A stretch of DNA of 64,000 nt, taken from assembly GCA_963675135.1 (NCBI GenBank), contig OY776120.1, positions 62,864,063-62,928,062 on the forward strand. The letters are read 5' to 3'. Position 1 is the stretch's first letter. Every line of letters begins with the position of its first letter. This DNA comes from Galeopsis tetrahit (Eukaryota; Streptophyta; Magnoliopsida; Lamiales; Lamiaceae). A program made the translations under genes and the position numbers. Of this stretch, positions 46,301 to 58,418 are shown piece by piece. Below the pieces are notes generated by a model that worked only from the letters and a program-made list of their open reading frames with translations, ran no database searches and was not told the DNA's origin.

Positions 46301-47279
46301 TACCTATCTTCTGTTGTATGTTGATGGCATGTTAATAGCAGGCGAGTCTATTGACAGTGTTAATCAAGTTAAGGAGATTCTCAAACAGGAGTTTGAGATG
46401 AAAGATCTTGGTGACGCAAAAATGATTCTTGGGATGGAGATCAGTAGACTAGACGGGTCTATTCTGCTGAGTCAGCCTACTTATCTTCAGAAGGTGTTAG
46501 AGAGGTTCAGAATGCATAAGGCAAAAACTGTCTCTACTCCTATTGGCCAACATCATCGTTTGTCCAATCAGATGAGTCCCAGGAACAGCCAAGACAGAAC
46601 TCAGATGAGCAAGATACCTTATGCCAGTGTTGTAGGGAGTTTGATGTATGCTATGGTGTGTTGTAGACCAGACTTGACTCATGCTATGAGTGTGATCAGC
46701 AGATATATGAGTGATCCAGGCTTAAGCCATTGGGAAACGGTTAAGTGGGTTATGAGATATGTTCTGGGATCAGCACAGAAGGGTCTGAAATTTCAGAAGA
46801 TGCCAAGTGAGGGGGATGCACTTGTGGGATACGTGGATGCAGATTACGCAGCCAATGTTGACACTCGAAAGTCTTTAACAGGATATGTGTTCACTCTATT
46901 TGGTACGGCAGTGTCATGGAGGTCTATTCATCAATCCGTAGTTGCATTGTCTACTACTGAAGCGGAGTACGTGGCCTTGACTGAGGCAGTTAAGGAAAGC
47001 ATGTGGCTGAAAGGGATTCTTAAGGAATTTGGTTTATCTCAGAACAGTGTGACCGTCTTCTGTGATAATCAAAGCGCAATTCATCTCGCAAAACATCAGG
47101 GGTATCATGAACGAACCAAACACATTGATGTGAAACTGTACTTTGTGAGAGACATTGTGGAGAAGGGGAGCGTCCAAGTGGTTAAGATAGCTATTGAGGA
47201 GAACCCTGCTGATGCATTTAGTAAGGCATTACCGAAAGAGAAGTTTGGTTTATGTCTTAGGTCAGTTGGTTTGCATTAG
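43302..47279 (+). pseudogene. Inner copia gag-pol polyprotein, two stops
   Basis: A single frame of about 1325 codons from ATG 43302. In order: gag (FSGMGDFGLWRVKMQALLEQ), zinc knuckle CYHCNKPGHYKNAC (44019-44060), protease AWILDSGCSFHMTP (about 44208), integrase with its HHCC finger (WHKRLAHVGEKGL, CESCILGKSK) and DDE core (YVHSDLWGP, RTDNGLEYLS, GTPQQNGVAERMNQTLLE), RT (LVGCKWIYKKKVEAQ, YGLKQSPRQWY) and RNase H (VALSTTEAEYVAL, FCDNQSAIHLAKH). TAG stops at 45156 (in integrase) and 45771 (before RT) both stand where relatives have tryptophan. The RT box reads LLLYVDGMLIAG: the second catalytic aspartate of YVDD is glycine, which by itself should abolish polymerase activity. No frameshift is seen. 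Confidence 0.95.
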
Positions 47280-47388
47280 TGACCTCTGCGGAGAAGGCTA
47301 CTAGTCTGGTGGCGGCAGATTAGTAGTGGAATCTGTCCTTTGAGAAGGATAGATCGGAGCTGTTTAGTTCAAGATGGAGATTTTGAGC

Positions 47389-47402
47389 TAAAGGTGGAGA
47401 AT
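47389..47402 (+). other. Polypurine tract of the inner copia element
   Basis: TAAAGGTGGAGAAT lies directly before the TGTGAGG of the 3' LTR, similar to the AAGGTGGAGA tract of Tork/Tnt1-like elements. Confidence 0.8.
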
Positions 47403-48210
47403 TGTGAGGTTTATCTCAAATCTCCTAGACTAGACGAGTGCGACTCGTCTGGTACAGATCAGGTAGATTCTACTCTACTACTGTACTCGTCTGTTGGGCA
47501 GATCAGTCGAGGTACTTAGTCGATAGAAGTCTTCTGAAGGACTCAGCTGTTGGGCGTATCAGCTGGTGGAGTCAGACAAGTTAGCTCAGACCATATCAGA
47601 TGAGTTGGAGGAGTCCAAACAGATGAGATGGGTGTTGCGAAGGACAAGACGAGTTGGGAAGACCAGACAAGTAGAGGTCTGACCAGACTAGTCGAGTTCT
47701 GTTAGCAGGGTTAATTTTTGGCTAAGTATGGAGTCGTCTTGTCTTGTGGAAACAAGTGAAGGGCAAGGAGGTCAATTCAGATTGGGTCACGCTGAAGGTG
47801 TGAGTTTGTTACACGATTGTAACAGAATCCACGTGGCAACAGAGCACGCTTTCAACACACGCTGCAATCACCTTGAATCCTATAAATACCCCATTACTTG
47901 TAATTGTAATTCTTGACGCGTACGAGCATTCGTTTTGAGAGTTGAGAGTTCACGAGTGAAGTGAGGATAAAATCCCTTTCCGAGTGATGAGTGTTTGTAA
48001 ACATCTCTTGAACTAATCAAATTGAAGTCGTGTGTCCAGTGGATGTAGATCACATTGATCGAACCACTTAAATCATTCTTGTGCTCTGTTTTTCGTTTTC
48101 ATTTATATTTGTGAATTGCCATGCTTTCGTTGGATTGAATTGTGGTCGATTAGTTTGCTTGTGATTGGAGACGTCTAATCAGAGTTGAATTATCATTGAC
48201 AATCATAACA
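47403..48210 (+). mobile_element. 3' LTR of the inner copia element
   Basis: 808 bp, co-linear with 42422-43229 and about 98.8% identical by eye. It ends CATAACA against the GTATC duplication at 48211-48215. Confidence 0.95.
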
Positions 48211-48215
48211 GTATC

Positions 48216-51200
48216 TTATGTAGATGGTCTCAAATATAATCTCCTAAGTATCAGTCAATTCTGTGATAAAGATTTCAATGTTGAGTTCTTAAGTGGAAAA
48301 TGCTTAATTAAAGATAAAACTCAACAAACTCTATTGACTGGAACTAGGAAAGGAAATGTGTATTTTGCAGACTGGAACAAGTCTACTGATGCTGCATGCT
48401 TCATTGCTAAAAGTACTAGTGAACAAAGCTGGTTATGGCATAAGAGGCTAAACCACCTGAACTTCAAATCAATGAACAAACTTGCTAGAAATGCATTAGT
48501 TAAAGGACTACCTAATGAGGTTTTCATTAAAGAACATGTGTGCAAACCATGTCAAGAAGGAAAACAGATTAAAGCCTCATTCAAAGGAAAACCAGTCATC
48601 TCTACTGAAAGGGTACTTGAACTTCTACACATGGACTTATTTGGACCAATTACCCCTGCAAGCATAAATGGTAGAAAATACACATTGGTAGTAGTAGATG
48701 ACTTCTCTAGGTTCACATGGGTAGTATTTCTCCTTAATAAGAAGGAAACACAAGTCAAACTACCTGAACTTCTTAAGAGACTGTCAAATGAGAAAAGCCT
48801 TAGCATTATCAAGATAAGATCTGATAAAGGCACTGAGTTCATAAATTCATACATCAATGAGTATTGCACATCTAATGGAATAGCTCATGAAACCTCAGCA
48901 GCTAGAACTCCCCAACAAAATGGAGTTGCAGAAAGAAGGAATAGAACCTTAAAAGAAGCTGCTAGAACCTTAATTGCTGATTCAAATTTACCTAAGAGGT
49001 TTTGGGCTGAAGCTATAAATACTGCATGCCATACTCAAAATAGATGCTTGATTACTAAGGGGCAAGGCAAAACCCCCTATGAACTCTGGAAAGGAAGATT
49101 GCCTAAAGTATCATACTTTCACATATTTGGTTGTAAGTGTTTCATTCACAATAATGGGAAAGAACGGTTGAAAGCCTTTGACAGCAAAGCTGATGAGGGA
49201 GTATTTCTTGGATACTCTCAAATCAGTAGAGCTTTCAGAGTCTACAACAAGAAAACCCTTATAGTGGAAGAAACACCTCATGTTGTGTTTGATGAATCTA
49301 TCTTTGAGATCAGGAACAAAAACTTGGACCCTGAAGAAATCACAAAAAGAACAACCAGATTAAGCCTAAAAGACAAGGACATTGAATTCATAGATGTTGT
49401 CCAAGCCAATCTCCCTGAAAATGCTATATTGGACAACTATCCTGAAGACAATATTCCTGAAGCAAATCCCACTGATAGAAATGGTGAACTGAATGATCCA
49501 ATCCCAGTTCACATCTAGGTAACAACTACCAATGAAGAAGCAGGCTCTGCTGAGGTAGTTAATGGATCTAATATTCAAGGGGGAACTCAAAATGTTGAAA
49601 ATGCCAATGTCCCTGACATTGAGGACAACACCCCCGAATATGATCCTGAATTAGATCCTGCATTCAATTATCCTGAATTCTATAACACTGGTGACTCAAC
49701 CTTAGTAGAGGACAACTCTACTGAAGGGATCAGAAAAAGAAGGACTTGGTTGTCTGACCATCCTACTGATCTGATACTTGGTGGCCCAAGTATAGGAGTC
49801 AAAATCAGAAGTTTTCATGGTGAAAGTGCTATGTTCTGTTGTTTCTTGTCAGAACAGGAACCAAAAGACATTGATGAAGCACTTCAAGATGTAAACTAGA
49901 TCACAGCAATGCAAGAAGAACTCAATCAATTCACCAGAAATGAAGTTTGGGAGCTGGTGGATAGACCTTCACATCAAGATGTTATTGGAACCAAGTGGGT
50001 GTTCAAGAACAAAAAGAATGAGAATGATGTGATTGTCAGAAACAAAGCAAGACTAGTGGCAAAAGGTTACTGCCAGCATGAAGGCATTGACTATGATGAA
50101 ACCTTTGCACCTGTGGCAAGGCTAGAAGCAATAAGGCTCTTCCTAGCCTATGCAGCCCACAAGAGGTTCAAAGTGTACCAAATGGATGTCAAGAGTGCCT
50201 TTCTGAACGGAGTCTTGAAAGAAGAAGTCTATGTGGAGCAACCACCAGGTTTTGAGGTTGGAAACCAAGTATACAGACTGAAGAAGGCTCTATATGGACT
50301 CAAGCAAGCCCCTAGGGCTTGGTATGACACACTGTCACAATTCCTCTTGGATCATGGATTCACCAAGGGAACTGTGGACATAACTCTCTTTAGAATCTCT
50401 GAAGGAGAGGACATCTTGCTTGTCCAAATCTATGTGGATGACATAATATTTGGATCCCCTAATGAGAAGCTGTGTGAGAAGTTCTCCAAACTTATGCAAA
50501 GCAAGTTTGAGATGTCCATGATGGGGTTGATGAACTTCTTTTTGGGTCTACAAGTCAAGCAATCAAAAGAAGGAATCTTCATCAACCAAGCCAAGTACAC
50601 CAGAGAAATGATCAAGAAGTTTGGGTGTGCAACAAGCAAGCCAGTAAGGATCCCAATGAACACAAATTTGAAGATGGATCCTGATGAGAGTGGTGTTCCA
50701 ACCAACTCCACTGAGTATAGAGGAATAATTGGTTCACTCCTCTATCTCACTGCCAGCAGGCCAGACATCACCTTTGCAGTAGGTGTGTGTGCAAGGTTTC
50801 AAGAAAATCCTAAGAAAAGCCACCTTGAGGCTGCAAAAAGGATCTTGAGGTATCTCAAAGGCACTGAAAATCTAGGCCTTTGGTACCCTGCTGACGACAA
50901 CATTGAGTTAACTGGCTACTCAGATGCTGATTATGGAGGATGCAGAATTGACAGAAAGTCCACTTCAGGGACTTGTCAATTCTTAGGCAACAAACTCATA
51001 TCTTGGTTTTCCAAGAAGCAAAACACAGTGGTACTTCCACCACTGAAGCTGAATATGTTGCAGCTGGAAGTTGTTGTGCTCAAATCCTTTGGCTGAGACA
51101 ACAACTCAGAGACTACACAGTCAACTCTACTGAAGTGCCAATATTTTGTGACAACAACAGTGCAATTGCAATATCACAAAATCCTGTCTTGCACACAAGA

Positions 51201-51386
51201 TGCAAACATGTGGACATCAAGCATCACTTCATTAGAGATCATGTGGAGAAGAAGGATATCAAGTTGGTAAACATCCACACAGATCATCAAAAAGCTGATA
51301 TATTGACAAAACCACTTGCTGAGGCAAGATTTTTGGAATTACCAGCAGAGTTGAGTCTACTTGATCCAGGGAAGTTGGACAAATGA
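48216..51386 (+). pseudogene. SIRE integrase, RT and RNase H, interrupted
   Basis: This continues the frame cut at 42421. Integrase: WLWHKRLNHLNFKSMNKLAR with VCKPCQEGKQ (zinc finger), LLHMDLFGP, IRSDKGTEFI and TPQQNGVAERRNRTL (DDE core). RT: GTKWVFKNKKNENDVIVRNK, YGLKQAPRAWYDTL and an intact IYVDDIIFGS. RNase H: STTEAEYVAAGSCCAQILWL and FCDNNSAIAISQNP. TAG stops at 49516 and 49897 (the latter where relatives have tryptophan) split the integrase-RT linker. One base is missing near 51035 (CTTCC, where the family frame needs one more T), and the last 120 codons run in another frame to the stop at 51384. Non-functional as it stands. Confidence 0.92.
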
Positions 51387-52109
51387 GTCCAAAGGAGTTC
51401 ATTCATTAAGGGGGAACTCATTTCAAACTTCAGCAGACTTGGTCAAGTCTACTGAAACTCAGAAGAGATGACCCTCATTTATCAGGACACTTGTCCATTT
51501 AATCTCATGACAGTTGTCCACATCTTTTTAGGACACTTGTCCTGGTGGGGTCAGATAAGTTGTCCTAGCTATCAAACCAAGTCTTGGTCTGATAAGCACC
51601 TATTTTGGATAATCATTGCCTATTTCGAAATCTGTCCCATTCCAAATACAAATTTCACCTTTTTTGGATTTAATTTGTCTACCACCTAAAAGGTCACTTT
51701 CCATGCATTAAATGCCAAGATTTAACTCTTGTTTGCATTACACCTTTTCAAGCCATGATCTACCTTGAAAACTCTCCAACCATTAACTAATATTAAATAG
51801 CCTCCACGTTTTGAATAAAACCAACCACTCACTGTTACATTGGTCTTTGACCATTAGATCAAAATTGGACAACTCCCCTGAAGACAATCCTGGCCGTCCA
51901 TTTTGATTTCCACTTTTGTTCACCTGTGAATTGCATCAAGACCTCACCAACTCATTGACAAACATTCTTTTTAGAATATTCACAAGTCTTAAGAAGCCAT
52001 ATTCACATCACTTCTCCCCCACGCACTCAAACTCCTTGAAACCCTAGTTTTTCATACTCTCTCAAACTTTCTCTCAAAACTCTCTCAATTTCATTTCTGT
52101 AAACCTTCA
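51387..52109 (+). mobile_element. SIRE spacer between pol and the third coding region
   Basis: TTAAGGGGGAACT at 51407-51419 is an internal polypurine-like tract of the type found after pol in SIRE elements. GGACACTTGTCC-like phrases recur at 51484, 51531 and nearby. No ORF of note is present. Confidence 0.6.
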
Positions 52110-55100
52110 ATGGCCCCCAAAGTTAGACCAGAAATGATCATTGATTTCTCCAACAAGGCTCTAGACCTTGATTTTGGGTACTTAAGCAACAAAAACAGTC
52201 TTCACTTTGAGCCCATAATATCATTTGAAAGTGAGGAGCCTGAGATTACACAGACCCTGAGATGGTTGAGGAGAGCTGGATTGCAGAAGTTTATGGAGGG
52301 AAGGCCAACCTCTTGTTTAGAAAGCTACATGGCAGAGTTCTTTGCTTTCCTCAAGTGGAGAGGTAATCCTGAAGATGGTGAAGTCTCTATAAAGCTCTCA
52401 TATGTGGCAGAAGGAGAGGAGGAAGAGAAATTTCATAGAGTGAAATTATTTTCAGAAGATCTTTAAGAAGCCTTTGGATTGCCTTCTGAGGGAAGGAATC
52501 CAGAACTGTATGGTGCTGATCATGAAGAGGAGATAACACAAGAATGGCTTCTGGTTCCAGGTCCCATCATGAAGAGGAGATAACAAGGTTGTGCTAGAAG
52601 GGAAACTCAAGTATTGCACCAGGGCAAGCTTGTTGATTGAAAGATTTTCCCATTATTCTCAAATGCAAACCTTTGCAAAGCCCCTCCCAGCCCAGAAGAT
52701 TCTGTTTAGAAAGCTCAGCAAGAAAACTGAGCAAAGGAGGATGCTTATGGCCAAACCTGCTGAAGAGAAGGAGGAGGAAAAGCCAAAATTGAAAAAGAGG
52801 ACAAAGGCCAGAGTGGTGAAGACAAGGAAAATGTCTCAAATTCCCTCAGAGGAGAATTAAGGAGCTTCAACTAAGATTGAAGAAGTTGCTAAAGAAGGAG
52901 TAAGTGTGCCCTCTGATCATTCAGAAGAATTGAGACAGAAGTATAATGAGACTAGACAAAAGTCTAGAGGTGATAAGAGGATCAGGGAAGTTGTCCCTGA
53001 AAAGGATGGTGAAGGAAGTGGGAGCAGTAGGGCCAGCAAGAGAAGGGCCAAGCCTATTGATAAAGTGTTGGAGCTTCAGGAAGAAAGGTCTCTCCAACTT
53101 TCTCTAAGAGAGAGCAGAGCTGAAAGCAGGACCAAATCCAAGTCAAGGACCAACTTATCTGGTTCTGGAACTCCAGAATCCAAGGTCCTTGAAGGTCAAC
53201 CAATAGAGGCCAACATCCCTGAAATTCAGAATCCTGAACCCAACTCCCCCGAAACCCATGTTACACCAACCAACCAGCCCATCACCCCTGTAAATCTCAC
53301 TAAGAGATACTCTCCAGAAGGAAGTGTGCAGAGAAGTGGCATTGATGTGCTAGCAGGCTTAGCAGTGGATGAGACAAGGCTCCTGTCCCCCCTTGATTCA
53401 TCTATGCTAAATTACTCCAAACTCTTAGAACATGCGCTCAATGAGCCAACTCCCCTGAGCAAAGCCCCCTCAGAATCATTGCTCTTAAAAGCAACTGAGG
53501 TACCTTAATTTGAGCCTAATCCTTCTGAAGCCAACCCTTCTGAACTTAACTTGCCTAAAGCTGCAATTAATGAAACCACAGCCCACTCCCCTATAGCCCA
53601 AAGTTCTCCATCAAATGAGAATGAGGAGGAGTATACTTATGAAAGTATGCTCAGAGGTGGAGCCAAGGCCACTGTGGACAGTTTGTATCCACAACTTGCT
53701 GAATTTCCAAGAATTCAGAAGACATTTCATGATTTGAGGATGCTTGTGGATGTAAAAGACAAAACAATAATGGAGATATCACAAGTCATCCAAGATAAGG
53801 GTGCAAACTGGTAGCAAGTGGAGGAGAGCAGATTGCTACACTTTGCTGGTTTGATGAAAACAAGATTCCTCACTAATGAGGAAGTTTTTGCAAAGTTGGT
53901 AGATGAGAAGATCATTGAGGAGAAAGAGAGAAAAGCTAAGGGCATCAAACACCCTGATAGAAGCTCAGATGATGATGATTCCCCTGATGATCCCTCAAAC
54001 CCTTCAAACCCCAACCCTCCTGAAACCCCTCAAGCCAACCTCCCTGAATCTACTCAACCCAAATCTTCTGTAGCAGACAGACTTTCAAACCCTCCTAGAA
54101 CCTATCATAGGAAAGGCTCTGTATCATCAGAGGTGTTGACCAAGGGTGGTAACACAACCAAAGACACATCTGCCAATGAAGGTTCTTTTGAACCCAAGGC
54201 ACAACCTAAAGATGTTGAGGTTCCTATGCTAGAGGTTGGTTTGATTAAGGCCTATTCAGTGTCAGATGAGTTGGACACTGATCAGCCCTTAATCATTCAG
54301 GATGACTCAGTGGCTGCTGAAATAAGCACTGAGATCTCCTCACAACTGCCATCTTTGAACCTTGTTGAAGGTGAAGATGTTGCAGGTCTAGGTGAAGGTG
54401 TTGAAAAGGAGAGTTTAGTCAAAAAATCAGAGGGAGTAGTGGATGATAGAGAGGTAGTAATCACTAAGATAGTGAGTGTACCACAAATAGAGGGTGGTAT
54501 AAGTGAGGAAGGACAGGTTATTCTTGAAGTCAAATCTGAACTTCAAGAATCCCTTGATGAAAGGAGGCCTGATTCCTTGGGTGAGAACATTTTAAACGAA
54601 GGAAGAAAAGAACAAGTTGAAAATGAGAAGAAGGCTGCTGATGTATCAGAGTCTTATGCAAAAGAAATTGAGGGTGATGAGTGTTTATTCCCTAACTTGT
54701 TTGATTTGTCTAACATTGCAGGTATAAGTCTTGATCAAATCTTTGCAGATGACTTCTTGACAGATGCTCCCATCCATGTTGATTCTGGATCAGCACAAGC
54801 CCTACTTGGCTTGCAATCAACAAAGTTGGATTCCCTAGCTCAACAAGTTCAAACAGCTCATACAGAAACCTCTGGAGCATTAGATGAACATGGAAGAACC
54901 TTGGCATCTGTGGAAATGAGGCTGACAGGCTCTGAGGATGTGATGCTACCCACATTAGAAACAATAATTGAAGGAGTGGAATCTGGTCTTCAAACCATTT
55001 CCACTGAAGTTCTCAAAGCCAAAGTCAGTATGGAGAACATCTCAAAGGAGGTCAAGAAAGATCAGAAGCTGCTGAGAGATAACCACAATGCCAATGTCAA

Positions 55101-56697
55101 AGCTCTCAGACTCACTGTCAAGCAAGCACTTGGAAAGAAGACTGCATTGCAGAAGAAAAGGGCAGAAGCACAAAGACTTGCTATGGTGAAAGCAGCCTCT
55201 GAGAAATTTTCCCAAGAGGTGATGGCCAACATTGCTGAAGGTGCAGTGGCTAACCTCACTGAGCTCCTTAAGGCCCAAATTGATGCATCCCTGAAAGCAA
55301 CCTTGGAGGAGGTTGTCCAACAAAAGATGAAGCCTGTTCTAGCTTTCCTTAGCTTGAGCAGTGATAGGATGCAAAATATACATGATGAGAATGTATATTT
55401 GTTGGAGGAGATGAAGTCTCTAAACCAAGCCCAATCCCCAATGGCTACAACAATGAGTGAGCTCAAACCCCAGTGTTTTGATGCTGCCAAAAAGGGGGAA
55501 AGGGAAAGAGCTAGAGCAAAAGGTGCCTTGGTGATTGGGAGCCCAGTCAAGGGAAAAGACAAAGCTGCTGAAGGAAAAGGAAAAGAACCAGCAGTGCTGA
55601 ACTTGGAAGAGTTGGATGAAGAAGAACAATTAGCACTTGCCTTAAAAAATTCAATGGCCTCAGCTCAAGAGGAAAGAATGAGGTTACAGCAGAGACCAGG
55701 TGGTGAGGTGTCTGGTTTGGACAAAGATGTTGAAGGTGTCCAAACTAGAGGAAAGATCAAAAGGGCAAAAGGAAAGAAAAGACAAGCTGAGACATTCACT
55801 AATTTTCCCAACAGCCTTGATCTACCACCTGAATTCAGAATTGATGATGATGAGCCTATCTCAAAGAAGGCCAAATCTGCTGAAGGAGACAAGACTGCTA
55901 AAGAGCCCAAGAATACTGACAAGAATAAAGATGCTGAAGAGCCCAAGACTGCTGAAAAGGACAAGTCCTCTGAATCTGCCAAAAGTGCTGAAGGTCCCAA
56001 GTCCACTGAAGATGTTGAAGAGCTATTTGCTGAAGGATTTGGACCTGAACCTAAGAAGAAGACAACTGTCCTAGCTCATGATCCATCAAAGCTGTTTCAT
56101 GAAGGGTATGGCAAAGACCCTGAAACACAACAAAAACTGGCCATGATGAGGGCCCAAGAAAAGATGGATTTGATGGATGAAGCCAACAGAGCAAGAGATA
56201 AAAGGAGAGCAGACTTCCAGAAACCAAGAAGAAGGAGAGCAACCTACAACAAGATGAAACCTCAGCTACTGATCCCAATGAACACCAAATATCCACACTT
56301 GGATAAATGGGTGCCAATTCAGCTGAATGACTCATGGGAGGAAGCCAAAAGGGAGTTTGTCTATGACTATTATGTCATTGACAGATGGAATGGAAGAGAT
56401 GCCAACTCCACTTTTGCTGAGTTCATGATAGAGTATTACAGAGAGCTTTATCAACAACTACTTGCAGCTGCTGATATTGCAAGATTTGAACTCACAGCTC
56501 CCAAGCCAATCATATACATGCCTCCAAAGCTTGAAGGATGGATTGACCAGGCAAGAATCCTGAAGGAATTTACTGAGATCCTCAAGCTGAACAGGATGGT
56601 TCTTGGACCCAAAGGAACAAACCAAGAAGCCATGGCCTTGAAAAGGAGAGTGTGGGCACAATATGGGATGGTGCCACCTCCTGAGGATGATCTCTGA
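52110..56697 (+). pseudogene. SIRE third coding region (the so-called env-like ORF), degenerate
   Basis: It begins MAPKVRPEMIIDFSNKALDL; the N-terminal block (TLRWLRRAGLQKFMEGRPTS) is compact and globular. After a TAA at 52464 and a frameshift between 52466 and 52591, the rest runs in one frame with stops at 52858, 53506 and 53812, then stays open for 959 codons to TGA 56695. That part is acidic, with proline/serine repeats (NPPETP, NLPEST), coiled-coil-like stretches (55020-55400), lysine/glutamate repeats (KSAEGDKTAKEPKN, 55870-56020) and a basic conserved C-terminus. I see no signal peptide, furin-type site or transmembrane helix, so an envelope function is not supported. The position after pol is typical of SIRE/Maximus elements; the function is unknown. 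Confidence 0.75.
52518..52584 (+). repeat. Short direct repeat within the third coding region
   Basis: ATCATGAAGAGGAGATAACA occurs at about 52518-52537 and 52565-52584. The copies are 47 bp apart, which is not a multiple of three, so the duplication probably caused the frameshift here. Confidence 0.7.
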
Positions 56698-57254
56698 AAA
56701 AATGGCTAAGTCTTCTGACCTTTTTGGATAGAAAATTATCTTATCTGAAGATATTTCTTTTGGACAAACCTGCTGATGTGGTGTGCCTTGACATGCTGTT
56801 TGCTCTGATATGCATTGGATGCTCTAATACAAGCATCTATCTTGATATCAAGTATTCTGCTCTGATACTTGAAGTAATTTGTTATTGCTCTGATACTAGA
56901 AGATGCTCTGAAACTTGAAGATCTAGATACTCTTAAGTGTTCAGTTGTTTTGCTCTGATAATCTAGATCCTATGTTTAGTATATGATCTGAATAGTTGTG
57001 ATGAAATGATCATTTGTAATGATGTCTTGAATTCATGCTCTGATAAGTTATCTTCAACTATCAACATGCCTGTAATGACTTTTATATGAGTGATAGTTGA
57101 ACTACCTTTGAATCAAGATACATTATTACAGAAATCTCTCTATGCCTATCTTTGAAACCTGCTTGCAACATAAACAGTGAATACACTAACACATTGTTTT
57201 TCAGGAATATTGACCTTAGTCATGTCCTCTGAAGATAAATGTAATAGATGTAGT
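56698..57254 (+). mobile_element. SIRE 3' internal region before the CACTA insert
   Basis: Non-coding. The phrase GCTCTGATA recurs every 40-60 bp between 56800 and 57040 in varied context, like the GCTGATAAG phrases of the LTR. AGT at 57252-57254 is the left target duplication of the CACTA element. Confidence 0.65.
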
Positions 57255-58418
57255 CACTACAAAAAACGCGGAGTTTGCCGACGGAAGGCTACCGACGGAA
57301 TCCATTCCGTCGGCCGCCCCGACGGATCGCCGACGGAATTTTCGAAACGACTGACTCCCGACGGAATCCAAGATCCGTCGGGACCGTCCGACGGACTTCC
57401 CGACGGAATTCAGTTTCGCGGCCAAACGGTGTCGTTTAGCCTTACCTCCCGACGGATTATTTCCGTCGGCCGTTCAAATTTCGACTGCCGACGGAAAATA
57501 TCCGTCGGTAGCCGACCCGCTTTGACTCACCGCCTCGGATACCACGAAAAATACCACGGAAAAGACGCGTGTCATTAATATTCGCGTGCTACCGACAGAA
57601 ATATCCGTCGGTAGCCAGAATTTTTTTTTTTTAAATAAGAACTGCCTTCGGCAGTTCTTCCTCATAAGGAAAAAAAAAAATTTCCTTTCGTCCCCCTCTC
57701 CCTGTTCATCTCCTGTTCTCTCCTCGTGGATTGGATTTTCTTGTGCGTGGTGCGTGGATTGATCGAGAAAGGGCATAACGATTATCTACTCCAATTTTCT
57801 TCAATTTAAACGGTACGTTTTATAAATTCTTAATTAATTTTAATTAAGTTATTGTATTATAAATTGCATGTTTATAATTATTATAAAACTGTTATTGAAT
57901 TATTATAAATTGCATGTTAGTTCGTATAAAATTTCATGTACGTAGTTGATGAATATATATGTATAATTAATTCAAATATATGTTAGTACGTGGATTATAT
58001 GTTTTTTATTGGTTAATTGTAATTAAAAATTGCATGTTAGTTCAAATATATAATGTAGTTCTTGTTAGTTCGTTTTGATAATTAAACTAGGTTATTATTG
58101 TTGATTAAATTAGTAATTATTCTTATAATTAAACTAGGTTATTATTGTTGATTAAATTAGTAATTATTCTTATAAGTAGGGGTGTTGTACGGTATGATTA
58201 ATATAATAATTATTGTTATTGTTTAAATTAAGTCATTATTAATTAGTTTGGTAAATTATTTATTTCATTAGTAACGTGATTTTGTTATTGATTAAATTAG
58301 GAAATTATTGACTTAAATTACTAAAATGTTATTAATTAAATTAGGAAATTATTGATTTCATTACTATATTAATTATTGATTAATTTATTATACTTTTAAA
58401 TTTTATTTATTAAAATAG

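Larger units (their letters stand above)
42422..48210 (+). mobile_element. Complete Tork-like Ty1-copia element nested in SIRE
   Basis: 5789 bp with two 808-bp LTRs (TGTGAGG...TAACA), primer site, one gag-pol frame, polypurine tract and the GTATC duplication. It lies in the same orientation as its host. LTR divergence is about 10 of 808 by eye, mostly transitions. The gag-pol frame has two stops and a changed RT active-site residue, so this copy cannot move by itself. Confidence 0.96.

Noticed and set aside
53818..56697. 959-codon ORF as a host gene
   Set aside because: It lies between SIRE pol and the SIRE polypurine tract and continues the same frame as upstream pieces split by stops, so it belongs to the retroelement.
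57255..57640. CCGACGGA repeats as a CRISPR-like or centromeric array
   Set aside because: Spacing is irregular, both orientations mix, and the array abuts a CACTACAAAAAA terminus, so they are CACTA subterminal repeats.
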